Source: Castellaniella sp034674885 (GTDB lineage: Bacteria > Pseudomonadota > Gammaproteobacteria > Burkholderiales > Burkholderiaceae_B). From it: a stretch of DNA of 54,208 nucleotides. Made by a program: the position numbers and the translations under genes. The stretch's first letter is position 1. Each line of letters begins with the position of its first letter. Shown one piece after another: positions 28,338 to 36,475 of the stretch. Under the pieces are notes generated by a model. That model made no database searches. It saw only the letters and a program-made list of their open reading frames with translations, and was not told where the DNA came from. The stretch lies in the NCBI RefSeq assembly GCF_034674885.1, contig NZ_JAUCDS010000021.1, forward strand, positions 1 to 54,208, written 5' to 3'.

Positions 28338-29969
28338 ATGCTGCAGGCGCGAGACGACTATGCCCAGACGCGCCAGGATTTTTCCTGGTCGATACCGGCA
28401 CACTACAACATCGGCACGGACGTCTGTGACCGATGGGCCGACGGTAGCGGCCGCCTCGCCCTGATTGTGGATCGCGGCGAAGCGCCGCCGGACCACTATT
28501 CGTTCGACCAGTTGAAACGCTGGTCCGACGAACTGGCCCTGGCCCTGAGGGCCAGGGGCGTCGGTCCCGGCGACCGGGTCGGCATCCTGCTGCCCCAGGC
28601 GCTGGAAACCGCCCTGTCCCACCTGGCCGTCTACAAGCTCGGCGCCATCGCAGTGCCCCTGTTCACACTGTTCGGCACCGAGGCCCTGCAATTCCGCCTG
28701 AGCAATTCAGGCACGCGGGCGCTGATCACACACACCGAAGGCCTGGGCAAGATCTCTTCCATCCGCGACATGCTGCCGGAACTGGGCAGCATCCTGAATA
28801 TCGACGCCGGCCCGCAGGACGAGGACTCGTTCTGGCGGGCCATTGAATCCCAGCAGGGCAAGACCCTGACGCCGCACGACACCCTGGCCGACGATCCGGC
28901 GGTGATCATCTACACCTCGGGCACGACGGGCAAACCCAAAGGCGCCCTGCACGCGCACCGCGTGCTGCTGGGCCACCTGCCCGGCGTGGAGATCTCGCAC
29001 AATTTCTTCCCCAATCAAGCCCGCCTGATGTGGACGCCGGCCGACTGGGCCTGGATCGGCGGCCTGATGGACGTGCTGATGCCCACATGGCACCACGGCG
29101 TCGCCGTCCTGGCGCACCGGTTCGGCAAGTTCGACGCCGAAAAGGCCTGGCGGCTGATGGCCAAGCACCAGGTCAGCCACACGTTCCTGCCACCTACCGC
29201 CATCAAGATGCTGCGCGCACTGGAACGTCCCGAACAATATGGAACGCTGCACCTGGTCTCGGTAGCCAGCGGCGGTGAAACCCTGGGTGCCCAGTTGATC
29301 GACTGGGGGCGCAGGACCCTGGGGGTGACGATCAACGAATTCTACGGACAGACCGAATGCAACATGATCGTGTCCTCATGTTCGGCCCTGTTCGAGCCGC
29401 GCGCGGGGGCCATGGGCCGGCCAGTGCCCGGCCATGACGTCCAGATCATCGACGATCACGGCCAGATCGTGCCCGATGGCACAGAAGGCCACATCGCCGT
29501 GCGCCGTCCCGATCCGGTCATGTTCCTGCAATACTGGGCCAATCAGCGCGCCACCGCCGACGCTTTCATCGGCGATTTCCTGGTCACGGGGGATCGCGGC
29601 ATGCGCGACGCGGACGGCTTCCTGTGGTTCAAGGGCCGGGGTGACGACGTCATCACCAGCGCGGGCTACCGCATCGGCCCAGGCCCGATCGAAGACTGCC
29701 TGATCAGCCATCCGGCCGTGCGACTGGCTGCCGTCATCGGGGTTCCCGACCCCGAACGGACCGAAATCGTCAAGGCCTGCATCGTGCTGAAGGAAGACTA
29801 CCTGCCCAGCGATGCCCTGATCGCCGAGATCCAGGATTACGTCCGCCAACGCGTTGCCGCCCACGAATATCCGCGACTGATCGAATTCATGGATACGCTG
29901 CCGATGACGACTACGGGCAAAGTCATCCGCAAGGCGCTGCGCGACCTGCACCAGCCTTCCGGTTCCTAG
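28338..29969 (+). CDS. Acyl-CoA synthetase (AMP-forming)
   Basis: A 543-residue ANL-superfamily ligase that makes an acyl-adenylate and then an acyl-CoA. The P-loop-like AMP motif IIYTSGTTGKPKGALH lies at about residues 190-206. NEFYGQTECNM follows, then TGDRGMRDADGFLWFKGRGDDVITSAGYRIGPGPIE, which holds the hinge. The A10 catalytic Lys is near the end (TTTGKVIRKALR). The features resemble acetyl- and medium-chain acyl-CoA synthetases; the substrate is unknown. It is probably co-transcribed with the binding protein 13 nt upstream (SD CCGGAG) and converges on a LysE gene. Confidence 0.9.
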   Translation: MLQARDDYAQTRQDFSWSIPAHYNIGTDVCDRWADGSGRLALIVDRGEAPPDHYSFDQLKRWSDELALALRARGVGPGDRVGILLPQALETALSHLAVYKLGAIAVPLFTLFGTEALQFRLSNSGTRALITHTEGLGKISSIRDMLPELGSILNIDAGPQDEDSFWRAIESQQGKTLTPHDTLADDPAVIIYTSGTTGKPKGALHAHRVLLGHLPGVEISHNFFPNQARLMWTPADWAWIGGLMDVLMPTWHHGVAVLAHRFGKFDAEKAWRLMAKHQVSHTFLPPTAIKMLRALERPEQYGTLHLVSVASGGETLGAQLIDWGRRTLGVTINEFYGQTECNMIVSSCSALFEPRAGAMGRPVPGHDVQIIDDHGQIVPDGTEGHIAVRRPDPVMFLQYWANQRATADAFIGDFLVTGDRGMRDADGFLWFKGRGDDVITSAGYRIGPGPIEDCLISHPAVRLAAVIGVPDPERTEIVKACIVLKEDYLPSDALIAEIQDYVRQRVAAHEYPRLIEFMDTLPMTTTGKVIRKALRDLHQPSGS

Positions 29970-29985
29970 GCCACCCGCCCGGCGT

Positions 29986-30606
29986 TCATTCCAGCATCAG
30001 CCAGATGCCGACGCCGATGATCAGGGTGCCGGCGATGCGGTTCATCAAGCGCACGTTGGACCGGCTGGCCAACAGGGTGCGGGCGACCGAGCCGCCTGTG
30101 GCATACAGGATCAGGCAGCACAGTTCCATGCTCAGGATGATGGCCAGCAACAGGCTGAGCTGCGGGGCCATCGGCTGGCTGAAATCCAGGAACGGCGGCA
30201 GCAGAGCGATGAAAAAAGCCCAGCCCTTGGGATTGGCGACGGCTGTCACCAGCCCCTGCATGGCCAGCTGCAGGCGGCGCGGTGCCTGTGCCCCGTCGAT
30301 CACGTCGGGAATGGCCAGCGAGCCCTTCGAGCGCCACATCTCGATGCCCAGCCAGACCAGATAGGCGCCGCCGCCCCATTTGAAGGCCGTGAACAGCGGG
30401 GGATACTGCAGCAGCACCGTGGCCACGCCCAGCACGGATGCCACCGCGACCGTGCCTACGCCGATCAGCTCGCCAACCCACATCCAGGCGGCGCGCCGCA
30501 CGCCGACGGTCATCCCCAGGCTGAGCGACAGCACCATGCACATGCCCGGCGTCAACGACACCAGGAAAAAAGTCAGTAAAAATAGCGAGAATGTCGCCGA
30601 TGTCAT
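29986..30606 (-). CDS. LysE/RhtB-family amino-acid exporter
   Basis: A 206-residue inner-membrane protein with about six hydrophobic helices. The family signature is at the N-terminus, FFLVSLTPGMCMVLSLSLGMTVGVRRA, matching the LysE/RhtB SPGPN-type motif with changes, and NPKGWAFFIALLPPF is present in the middle. The start at ATG 30606 has GAGG upstream. RhtB-type proteins export amino acids such as threonine or homoserine; the substrate here is not known. It lies between the acyl-CoA synthetase (convergent) and dapD (divergent). Confidence 0.9.
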   Translation of the reverse strand: MTSATFSLFLLTFFLVSLTPGMCMVLSLSLGMTVGVRRAAWMWVGELIGVGTVAVASVLGVATVLLQYPPLFTAFKWGGGAYLVWLGIEMWRSKGSLAIPDVIDGAQAPRRLQLAMQGLVTAVANPKGWAFFIALLPPFLDFSQPMAPQLSLLLAIILSMELCCLILYATGGSVARTLLASRSNVRLMNRIAGTLIIGVGIWLMLE

Positions 30607-30872
30607 GGTGAAAAGAACCTCGCAATCCGGACCAGCGTCCCCAGGAGCCACACGCGTCCACGACAGGCCGGCGGCGAAAGGATGCAGCCGGCCCAGAATG
30701 CGCTAGTGTACTGCCGCCCAGACCCGAATATTGACGCCATGACGCACCCTCACTCCCCCTTCTCGCTCGACGCCCGCCTGACAGGTAATTGAACGGACGG
30801 CCGACACGCGGCGGACACACTGATAAAATTATCGGCCCGATTTTTTTACGTTCTCGAACCCGGTCCGCCATC

Positions 30873-31694
30873 ATGCACACTGCCCACCAGAACCTCATTG
30901 AATCCGCCTGGGAAGACCGGGCGGCCCTGAGTCCCGGCCAATCATCCGCCGACCTGAACCAGGCCGTCGAACATACCCTGGCGGGGCTGGATGACGGGTC
31001 CTTGCGTGTCGCGGAAAAGATCGACGGTCAATGGCAGGTCCATCAATGGATCAAAAAGGCCGTGCTGCTGTCCTTCCGGCTGTCGGACAACCGGGTGATG
31101 GGCCAATCCCCCCAGCTGTATTACGACAAGGTGCCGTTGAAGTTCCAGGACTACTCCCCTGCAGACTTCCAGCAGGCGGGCTTTCGGGTCGTGCCCACCG
31201 CCACGGTGCGACGCGGCGCCTACATCGGCCCTGACGTGGTTCTGATGCCGTCCTACGTGAACATCGGCGCCCGCGTCGGCGAAGGCACGATGGTCGACAC
31301 CTGGGCGACGGTAGGTTCCTGCGCCCAGATCGGCCGCCACGTGCACCTGTCGGGCGGCGTCGGGATCGGCGGCGTGCTGGAACCCCTGCAGGCCGGCCCG
31401 ACCATCATCGAGGACAACTGCTTCATCGGCGCCCGGTCCGAGATCGTCGAGGGCGTGATCATCGAGGAAAACTCCGTCCTGGCGATGGGCGTGTTCATCT
31501 CGCAAAGCACCCGGATCTACGACCGAGCCACGGGCGAGATCCACTACGGCCGGGTTCCCTCCGGGTCCGTCGTGGTGCCGGGGTCCTTGCCGGCCGCCGA
31601 CGGCAGCCACAGCCTGGCCTGCGCGGTGATCGTCAAGCGCGTCGACGCCCGCACCCGAGCCAAGACCAGTATCAACGACCTGCTGCGAGCCTGA
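30873..31694 (+). CDS. dapD: Tetrahydrodipicolinate N-succinyltransferase
   Basis: A 273-residue enzyme of the succinylase branch of diaminopimelate/lysine synthesis. It transfers succinate from succinyl-CoA to tetrahydrodipicolinate. A left-handed beta-helix is visible in hexapeptide repeats (GAYIGPDVVLMPSYVNIGARVGEGTMVDTWATVGSCAQIG). The start ATG 30873 gives the family N-terminus (HQNLIESAWEDRAAL). The frame is open to 30789, but that part is unlike the family. dapE follows after 1 nt. The 266-bp divergent gap upstream holds an AT-rich stretch (GATAAAATTATC) that may contain the promoter. Confidence 0.96.
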   Translation: MHTAHQNLIESAWEDRAALSPGQSSADLNQAVEHTLAGLDDGSLRVAEKIDGQWQVHQWIKKAVLLSFRLSDNRVMGQSPQLYYDKVPLKFQDYSPADFQQAGFRVVPTATVRRGAYIGPDVVLMPSYVNIGARVGEGTMVDTWATVGSCAQIGRHVHLSGGVGIGGVLEPLQAGPTIIEDNCFIGARSEIVEGVIIEENSVLAMGVFISQSTRIYDRATGEIHYGRVPSGSVVVPGSLPAADGSHSLACAVIVKRVDARTRAKTSINDLLRA

Positions 31695-31695
31695 C

Positions 31696-32844
31696 ATGGC
31701 CGATGCCGACGTCCGTGCGCTGACCCATGCGCTGATCGCCCGCCCCTCGGTCACGCCGGACGACGCCGGCTGCCAGGACCTGATCACCGGCCGACTGCGC
31801 CCGCTGGGATTCGCCTGCGAATCACTGCCCAGCGGCGGCGTCAGCAATCTATGGGCCCGGCGCGGTGCCACGGCCCCTCTGCTGGTCTTCGCCGGCCACA
31901 CCGACGTCGTGCCGCCGGGTCCGGAATCCGCGTGGCCCAGCCCGCCGTTCGAACCGACTGAAACAGAGGGCATGCTGGTGGGCAGAGGCGCCGCCGACAT
32001 GAAGACCTCGGTGGCGGCTTTCGTAGTGGCTGCCGAGGAATTCATCGCCGCCCACCCGCAGCACACCGGCTCCATCGCCCTGCTGCTGACCTCGGACGAG
32101 GAAGGCCCGGCCACCGACGGCACGGTGCACGTCTGCCGCATACTGGAATCCCGGGACGAGAAGCCGGATTACTGCATCGTCGGCGAACCCACCTCGACCG
32201 ATCAGCTGGGCGACACGATCAAGAACGGCCGGCGCGGCTCGATGTCGGCGCGCATCACGGTACGCGGCATCCAGGGCCACGTCGCCTATCCGCACCTGGC
32301 CCGCAATCCCATCCACGAGCTGGCGCCTGCGCTGACGGAACTGACCACCACCCGGTGGGACGAGGGCAACGACTATTTCCCGCCCACGACCTTCCAGGTC
32401 TCGAACCTGCACGCCGGCACGGGCGCCGGCAACGTGATCCCCGGCGAAGCCATCATGGACTGCAATTTCCGCTTCTCGACGGCCAGCACTCCAGACGGCC
32501 TGCAGGCGCGAGTCGCCGCCATCCTGGACCGCCACAGGCTGGATTACGCCATCGCCTGGACGATCAGCGGCTTGCCCTTCCTGACACCGCAAGGCCCGCT
32601 GTGCGCTGCGCTACAATCGGCCATCTCGGACGAAACCGGCGCACGGGCGGAACTCTCCACCACCGGCGGCACGTCCGATGGCCGTTTCATCGCCCGCCTG
32701 TGTCCTCAGGTCGTCGAGTTCGGCCCCCTGAACCGGACCATCCACCAGGTGGGCGAATCGCTGCCCCTGGACAATCTGGTCCCCCTGAAGAACATTTACC
32801 GCAGGGTCCTGGAAACGCTGCTGCCCGATACGGAACGCAGCTGA
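31696..32844 (+). CDS. dapE: Succinyl-diaminopimelate desuccinylase
   Basis: A 382-residue di-zinc hydrolase (M20 family) that releases succinate to give LL-diaminopimelate. Metal ligands and catalytic residues are visible: H68 and D70 (FAGHTDVVPPGP), D101 (GAADMKTS), and E135/E136 (TSDEEGPA). The dimerisation lid domain lies between about 180 and 290. It starts 1 nt after the dapD stop, so the two are co-expressed. Confidence 0.96.
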   Translation: MADADVRALTHALIARPSVTPDDAGCQDLITGRLRPLGFACESLPSGGVSNLWARRGATAPLLVFAGHTDVVPPGPESAWPSPPFEPTETEGMLVGRGAADMKTSVAAFVVAAEEFIAAHPQHTGSIALLLTSDEEGPATDGTVHVCRILESRDEKPDYCIVGEPTSTDQLGDTIKNGRRGSMSARITVRGIQGHVAYPHLARNPIHELAPALTELTTTRWDEGNDYFPPTTFQVSNLHAGTGAGNVIPGEAIMDCNFRFSTASTPDGLQARVAAILDRHRLDYAIAWTISGLPFLTPQGPLCAALQSAISDETGARAELSTTGGTSDGRFIARLCPQVVEFGPLNRTIHQVGESLPLDNLVPLKNIYRRVLETLLPDTERS

Positions 32845-32895
32845 TCCGCGCCGCGCCGGCACGGCCCCTGCTCCATCGGAACGCACCCGCCCACC

Positions 32896-33792
32896 ATGGC
32901 CTCTCCCCACACCGAACTGCTGACCCTGCGCGACTTGCTGCGCTGGGCCGTGACCCGCTTTCGCGGCGCCAACCTGGTCTTTGGCCACGGCAGCGACAAT
33001 GCCTGGGACGAAGCCGCCTACCTGCTGCTGCACGCCCTGCACCTGCCGCTGGACACGCTGGAACCCTTTCTGGACGCCCGCCTGCTGGAACGCGAACGCC
33101 TGCGCTGCGTGGACCTGATCCATGAACGCGTCACCTCGCGCAAACCCGCCGCCTACCTGACGGGCGAGGCCTGGCTGCAGGGTGAACGCTTTCTGGTCGA
33201 CGAGCGCGTCATCGTGCCGCGATCGCCGATCGCCGAACTGCTGGCCGAACAGCTGAGCCCTTGGATCGAGGACCCCGACACAGTCACGCGGGTGCTGGAC
33301 CTGTGCACCGGATCGGGCTGCCTGGCGATTCTGGCGGCCCTGGCCTTCGATGCCGCCCAGGTCGACGCAGTCGACCTGTCGCCCGATGCCCTGGCCGTGA
33401 CGCAATCCAACATCGCCCTGCATGACATGCAAGGCCGCGTGCAGGCGCTGCGCAGCGACCTGTACGCGCAGATCCCGGCCGATCGCCGCTACGATCTGAT
33501 CATCTGCAATCCGCCCTACGTCAACAGCCAGGCGATGACGGCGCTGCCGCCCGAATACCGGCACGAACCGCGCATGGCCCTGGCGGGCGGCGCGGACGGC
33601 ATGGACCTGGTACGCCGCATCCTGGCCCAGGCCCCCGACCACCTGACGCCCGACGGCCTGCTGGTCCTGGAAATCGGCCACGAACAGGCCCACTTCCAGG
33701 CTGCATTCCCGGACCTGGATCCCATCTGGCTCAGCACCGAGACCGCCAGCGACCAGATCCTGCTGCTGCGCCGCGCGCAGCTGGCAGCGTGA
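32896..33792 (+). CDS. prmB: Ribosomal protein L3 glutamine N5-methyltransferase
   Basis: A 298-residue SAM-dependent methyltransferase of the HemK/PrmB group, which methylates glutamine in a protein. The SAM-binding motif I is LDLCTGSGCL (135-144) and the catalytic NPPY is at 205-208. The N-terminal part (LRDLLRWAVTRFRGANLVFGHGSDNAWDEAAYL) is PrmB-like rather than PrmC-like. It lies 51 nt after dapE. Its stop overlaps the GTG start of the ABC-F gene by 4 nt. Confidence 0.92.
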   Translation: MASPHTELLTLRDLLRWAVTRFRGANLVFGHGSDNAWDEAAYLLLHALHLPLDTLEPFLDARLLERERLRCVDLIHERVTSRKPAAYLTGEAWLQGERFLVDERVIVPRSPIAELLAEQLSPWIEDPDTVTRVLDLCTGSGCLAILAALAFDAAQVDAVDLSPDALAVTQSNIALHDMQGRVQALRSDLYAQIPADRRYDLIICNPPYVNSQAMTALPPEYRHEPRMALAGGADGMDLVRRILAQAPDHLTPDGLLVLEIGHEQAHFQAAFPDLDPIWLSTETASDQILLLRRAQLAA

Positions 33793-35696
33793 TCCGCGCC
33801 ACCGGCCTGACCCTGCGGCGCGGCGTCAAGGTCCTGCTGGAAGACGCCGAATTCGTCGTGCACCCGGGCGAGCGGGTAGGCTTCGTCGGCAAGAACGGCG
33901 CCGGGAAGTCATCGCTCTTCGCTCTGCTGCAGGGCCAGATCGACCCGGACGCCGGATCGCTGGACATCCCTGCCGCCTGGCGCCTGGCCAGCGTCGAGCA
34001 GATCCTGCACGACACGGATCGCGCCGCTCGCGAATTCGTCATCGACGGCGACCGCCACCTGCGCGACCTGCAGGCGCAGCGGGCGGCCCTGGGCCCGGAT
34101 CAGGGCCAGCAGATCGCCGAACTGGAATCCGCGCTGGTCGAGGCCGAGGCCTGGAGCGCCCCTTCTCGCGCCGAACAGCTGCTGGCCGGCCTGGGCTTCG
34201 CCCCCGACGAATGGACCCGGCCAGTGGCCAGTTTCTCGGGCGGCTGGCAGATGCGCATCGCCCTGGCCCGCGCGCTGATGGCCCCCTCCGACCTGCTGCT
34301 GCTGGACGAACCGACCAACCACCTGGATCTGGATGCCATGCTGTGGCTGGAACGCTGGCTGGGCAGCTATCCTGGCACAGTCCTGCTGATTTCCCACGAC
34401 ACGGAATTCCTGGACGCGGTGGCCCGCACCATCCTGCATTTCGAGCACGGCAAGCTGATCCGCTACAAAGGCGGCTACGAAGACTTCCTGGAACAGCGTG
34501 CCGAGCGCCTGCGCCAGAACCAGCTGGCCCGCCAGAAACAGGCGCGCGAAACCGCCCACCTGCAAGCCTTCATCGACCGTTTCAAAGCCAAGGCCTCCAA
34601 GGCCAAACAGGCACAAAGCCGGGTCAAGGCCCTGTCTCGCATGCAGACGCTGGCCCCCCTGGCCGTGGAATCCGGCATCGACATCCAGTTGCCCGACCCC
34701 ATCCAGACACCGGACGTGCTGCTGCGCATGGAAGACGCCACCCTGGGCTACGCCGTCGCTGATGGCGCGCCACGCACCATCCTGAAGGACGTCAGTCTTA
34801 TGGTGCGCGGCGGCAGCCGCATCGGCATCCTGGGCGTGAACGGCGCGGGCAAGAGCACCCTGGTCAAGACCCTGGCCCGGGAACTGAACCCGCTGGCCGG
34901 CCAGATCCAACCCGCGAAGGGCCTGGAAATCGGCTATTTCGCCCAGCAGCAATTGGACGTGCTGGACCCCGAATCCAGCCCCTTGCAGCACTTCGCCCGC
35001 ATCGCCCCCGACACCCGCGAACAGGAACTGCGCAACATGCTGGGCCGCTTCGGCTTTGGCGGCGACATGGTCAACCAGCCTGTCGCCCCCTTTTCCGGCG
35101 GCGAAAAGGCGCGCCTGGCCCTGGCCCTGATCGTCTGGCGCAAACCCAACCTGCTGCTGCTGGACGAACCCAGCAACCACCTGGATGTCGACACGCGCGA
35201 AGCCCTGGCCCGCGCCCTGGCGGAATTCCCCGGCAGCGTCCTGCTGGTCTCGCACGACCGGCACCTGCTGCGCACCACCGTCGACACCTTCTGGATCGTC
35301 GCCGACGGTCATATCCAGCCCTTCGACGGCGACCTGGAAGACTATCGCGACTGGCTGCAACAGCGCCAGACTCAGCAAAACCAGGCCGCGCGCGCGAGCG
35401 CCGCGCCAACCCCAGACCGCAAAGCCCAGCGCCGCGAAGAAGCCCAGGCCCGCCAGCAACTCGCCGCTCGGCGCAAACCCCTGGAAACCCGCCTGAAAAA
35501 AATCGAGGACACCATGGCCAGTGCCCAGACCCGCTTGGCTGCACTGGACGCCCTGATCGCCGATCCCGCCTTCTACACGGACGCCCACAAGGACGACCGC
35601 CCCGCCCTGCTGGCCGAACACGGAGAACTCAGCAAAACATTGCAGTCCGCCGAAGAGGAATGGCTGGACATCCAGACAGAAATCGAAGCACTGTAA
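33789..35696 (+). CDS. ABC-F family ATPase (YheS/Uup-like)
   Basis: A 635-residue cytoplasmic protein with two ABC domains and no membrane segment, so it acts on the ribosome rather than in transport. Walker A motifs are GKNGAGKSS and GVNGAGKST. Signatures are FSGGWQMRIALARAL and FSGGEKARLALALI. The Walker B/E pairs LLLLDEPTNHLDLDAML and LLLLDEPSNHLDVDTRE are intact. A charged linker (RQNQLARQKQARETAHLQAF) joins the domains and a coiled-coil tail (about 540-635) ends the protein. Features suit YheS; Uup is an alternative. Translation starts at GTG in a GTGA overlap with prmB. Confidence 0.92.
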   Translation: MIRATGLTLRRGVKVLLEDAEFVVHPGERVGFVGKNGAGKSSLFALLQGQIDPDAGSLDIPAAWRLASVEQILHDTDRAAREFVIDGDRHLRDLQAQRAALGPDQGQQIAELESALVEAEAWSAPSRAEQLLAGLGFAPDEWTRPVASFSGGWQMRIALARALMAPSDLLLLDEPTNHLDLDAMLWLERWLGSYPGTVLLISHDTEFLDAVARTILHFEHGKLIRYKGGYEDFLEQRAERLRQNQLARQKQARETAHLQAFIDRFKAKASKAKQAQSRVKALSRMQTLAPLAVESGIDIQLPDPIQTPDVLLRMEDATLGYAVADGAPRTILKDVSLMVRGGSRIGILGVNGAGKSTLVKTLARELNPLAGQIQPAKGLEIGYFAQQQLDVLDPESSPLQHFARIAPDTREQELRNMLGRFGFGGDMVNQPVAPFSGGEKARLALALIVWRKPNLLLLDEPSNHLDVDTREALARALAEFPGSVLLVSHDRHLLRTTVDTFWIVADGHIQPFDGDLEDYRDWLQQRQTQQNQAARASAAPTPDRKAQRREEAQARQQLAARRKPLETRLKKIEDTMASAQTRLAALDALIADPAFYTDAHKDDRPALLAEHGELSKTLQSAEEEWLDIQTEIEAL

Positions 35697-35741
35697 GCAC
35701 CCGCCCCTGAACCCCAGCCAACATCGTCGCAAACCACGTCA

Positions 35742-35795
35742 ATCGCCGTGGCGAGGGGGCTGCGGGAGCTGCTGGAGCCCCCTCGCCACGGCGAT
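35742..35795. repeat. 20-bp perfect hairpin after the ABC-F gene
   Basis: ATCGCCGTGGCGAGGGGGCT (35742-35761) has its exact complement at 35776-35795, with a 14-nt loop. It lies 45 bp past the ABC-F stop and before the promoter region of the next operon. There is no T-tract, so it is either a Rho-assisted end, an mRNA 3' stabiliser or a repeat element. Confidence 0.65.
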
Positions 35796-35880
35796 GAGCT
35801 CCCCCTAAGCTCCCCTATATTCCAAATCTGAATAATTTAATATTCTTATAGTCGTTCGCTATGAGGACTCGGCTCCATAG

Positions 35881-35907
35881 AATGAACAGGTCTAAACCTC
35901 GTTCATT
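35881..35907. promoter_or_regulatory. Palindromic candidate operator before the AhpD-like gene
   Basis: AATGAAC (35881-35887) and GTTCATT (35901-35907) flank a 13-bp centre that itself holds AGGT and ACCT. The size and symmetry fit a dimeric repressor such as a TetR-type protein. It ends 9 bp before the ATG and replaces any clear SD. AT-rich DNA upstream (35820-35860) is the likely promoter. No regulator gene is adjacent. Confidence 0.55.
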
Positions 35908-35916
35908 TCAGTCACC

Positions 35917-36459
35917 ATGAGCCGTCTCCCCATCCAGTCCGTCGCATCCGCCCCCGCCGAAGCCCAAGAACGCCTGAAATCCGCTGAAAAGGCCAGCGGC
36001 TTCCTGCCCAACCTGCTCGGCGTGCTCGCCAACGCCCCCACTGCGCTCGAAACCTACCAGGTCGTCGGCGCCATCAACGGCCGCAACAGCCTCACCCCTA
36101 CCGAACGGGAAATCGTCCAGATCACGGCTGCCACCTATAACGGCTGCGGCTTCTGCGTCGCCGGCCACACCAAGATCGCCGCCAAGAAACTGCAACTGCC
36201 CCAGGAGCTCATCGACGCCCTGCGCGGCACCCAGGCGCTGTCCGACCCAAAACTGAACGCCCTGGCCCAGTTCACCCTGCAAGTCCTGGAACATCGCGGA
36301 CAGGTCGATGACCAGGCCTTGGCCGACCTGCGCACCGCCGGCTACAGCGATGCCCAAGCACTGGACGTCGTGCTGGGCGTCAGCCTGGCCACCCTGTGCA
36401 ACTACGCCAACAATCTGGCCCGCACCCCCATCAACCCGGAACTTCAGGCCTACGCCTGA
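35917..36459 (+). CDS. AhpD-like / carboxymuconolactone-decarboxylase-family protein
   Basis: A 180-residue all-helical protein of the CMD/AhpD family. The redox motif is C77-G-F-C80 with His84 three residues on (ITAATYNGCGFCVAGHT), plus upstream Glu63 and Glu65: the E...CXXCX3H pattern of alkylhydroperoxidases. Such proteins reduce peroxides or act as thiol-redox partners. It is the first gene of a five-gene unit (flavoprotein, ATPase, binding protein, permease), starting 10 bp after a palindromic operator. A role in protecting against peroxide made by the following flavoenzyme is plausible but inferred. Confidence 0.87.
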   Translation: MSRLPIQSVASAPAEAQERLKSAEKASGFLPNLLGVLANAPTALETYQVVGAINGRNSLTPTEREIVQITAATYNGCGFCVAGHTKIAAKKLQLPQELIDALRGTQALSDPKLNALAQFTLQVLEHRGQVDDQALADLRTAGYSDAQALDVVLGVSLATLCNYANNLARTPINPELQAYA

Positions 36460-36475
36460 TCGGCAGGGGCGCACC

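Noticed and set aside
30739..30792. 17-codon open frame upstream of dapD as a leader peptide
   Set aside because: No SD and no lysine-codon run; nothing suggests attenuation.
33909..35732. Minus-strand open frame of 607 codons opposite the ABC-F gene
   Set aside because: It is a composition artefact opposite a gene with intact Walker and signature motifs; it has no recognisable domain.
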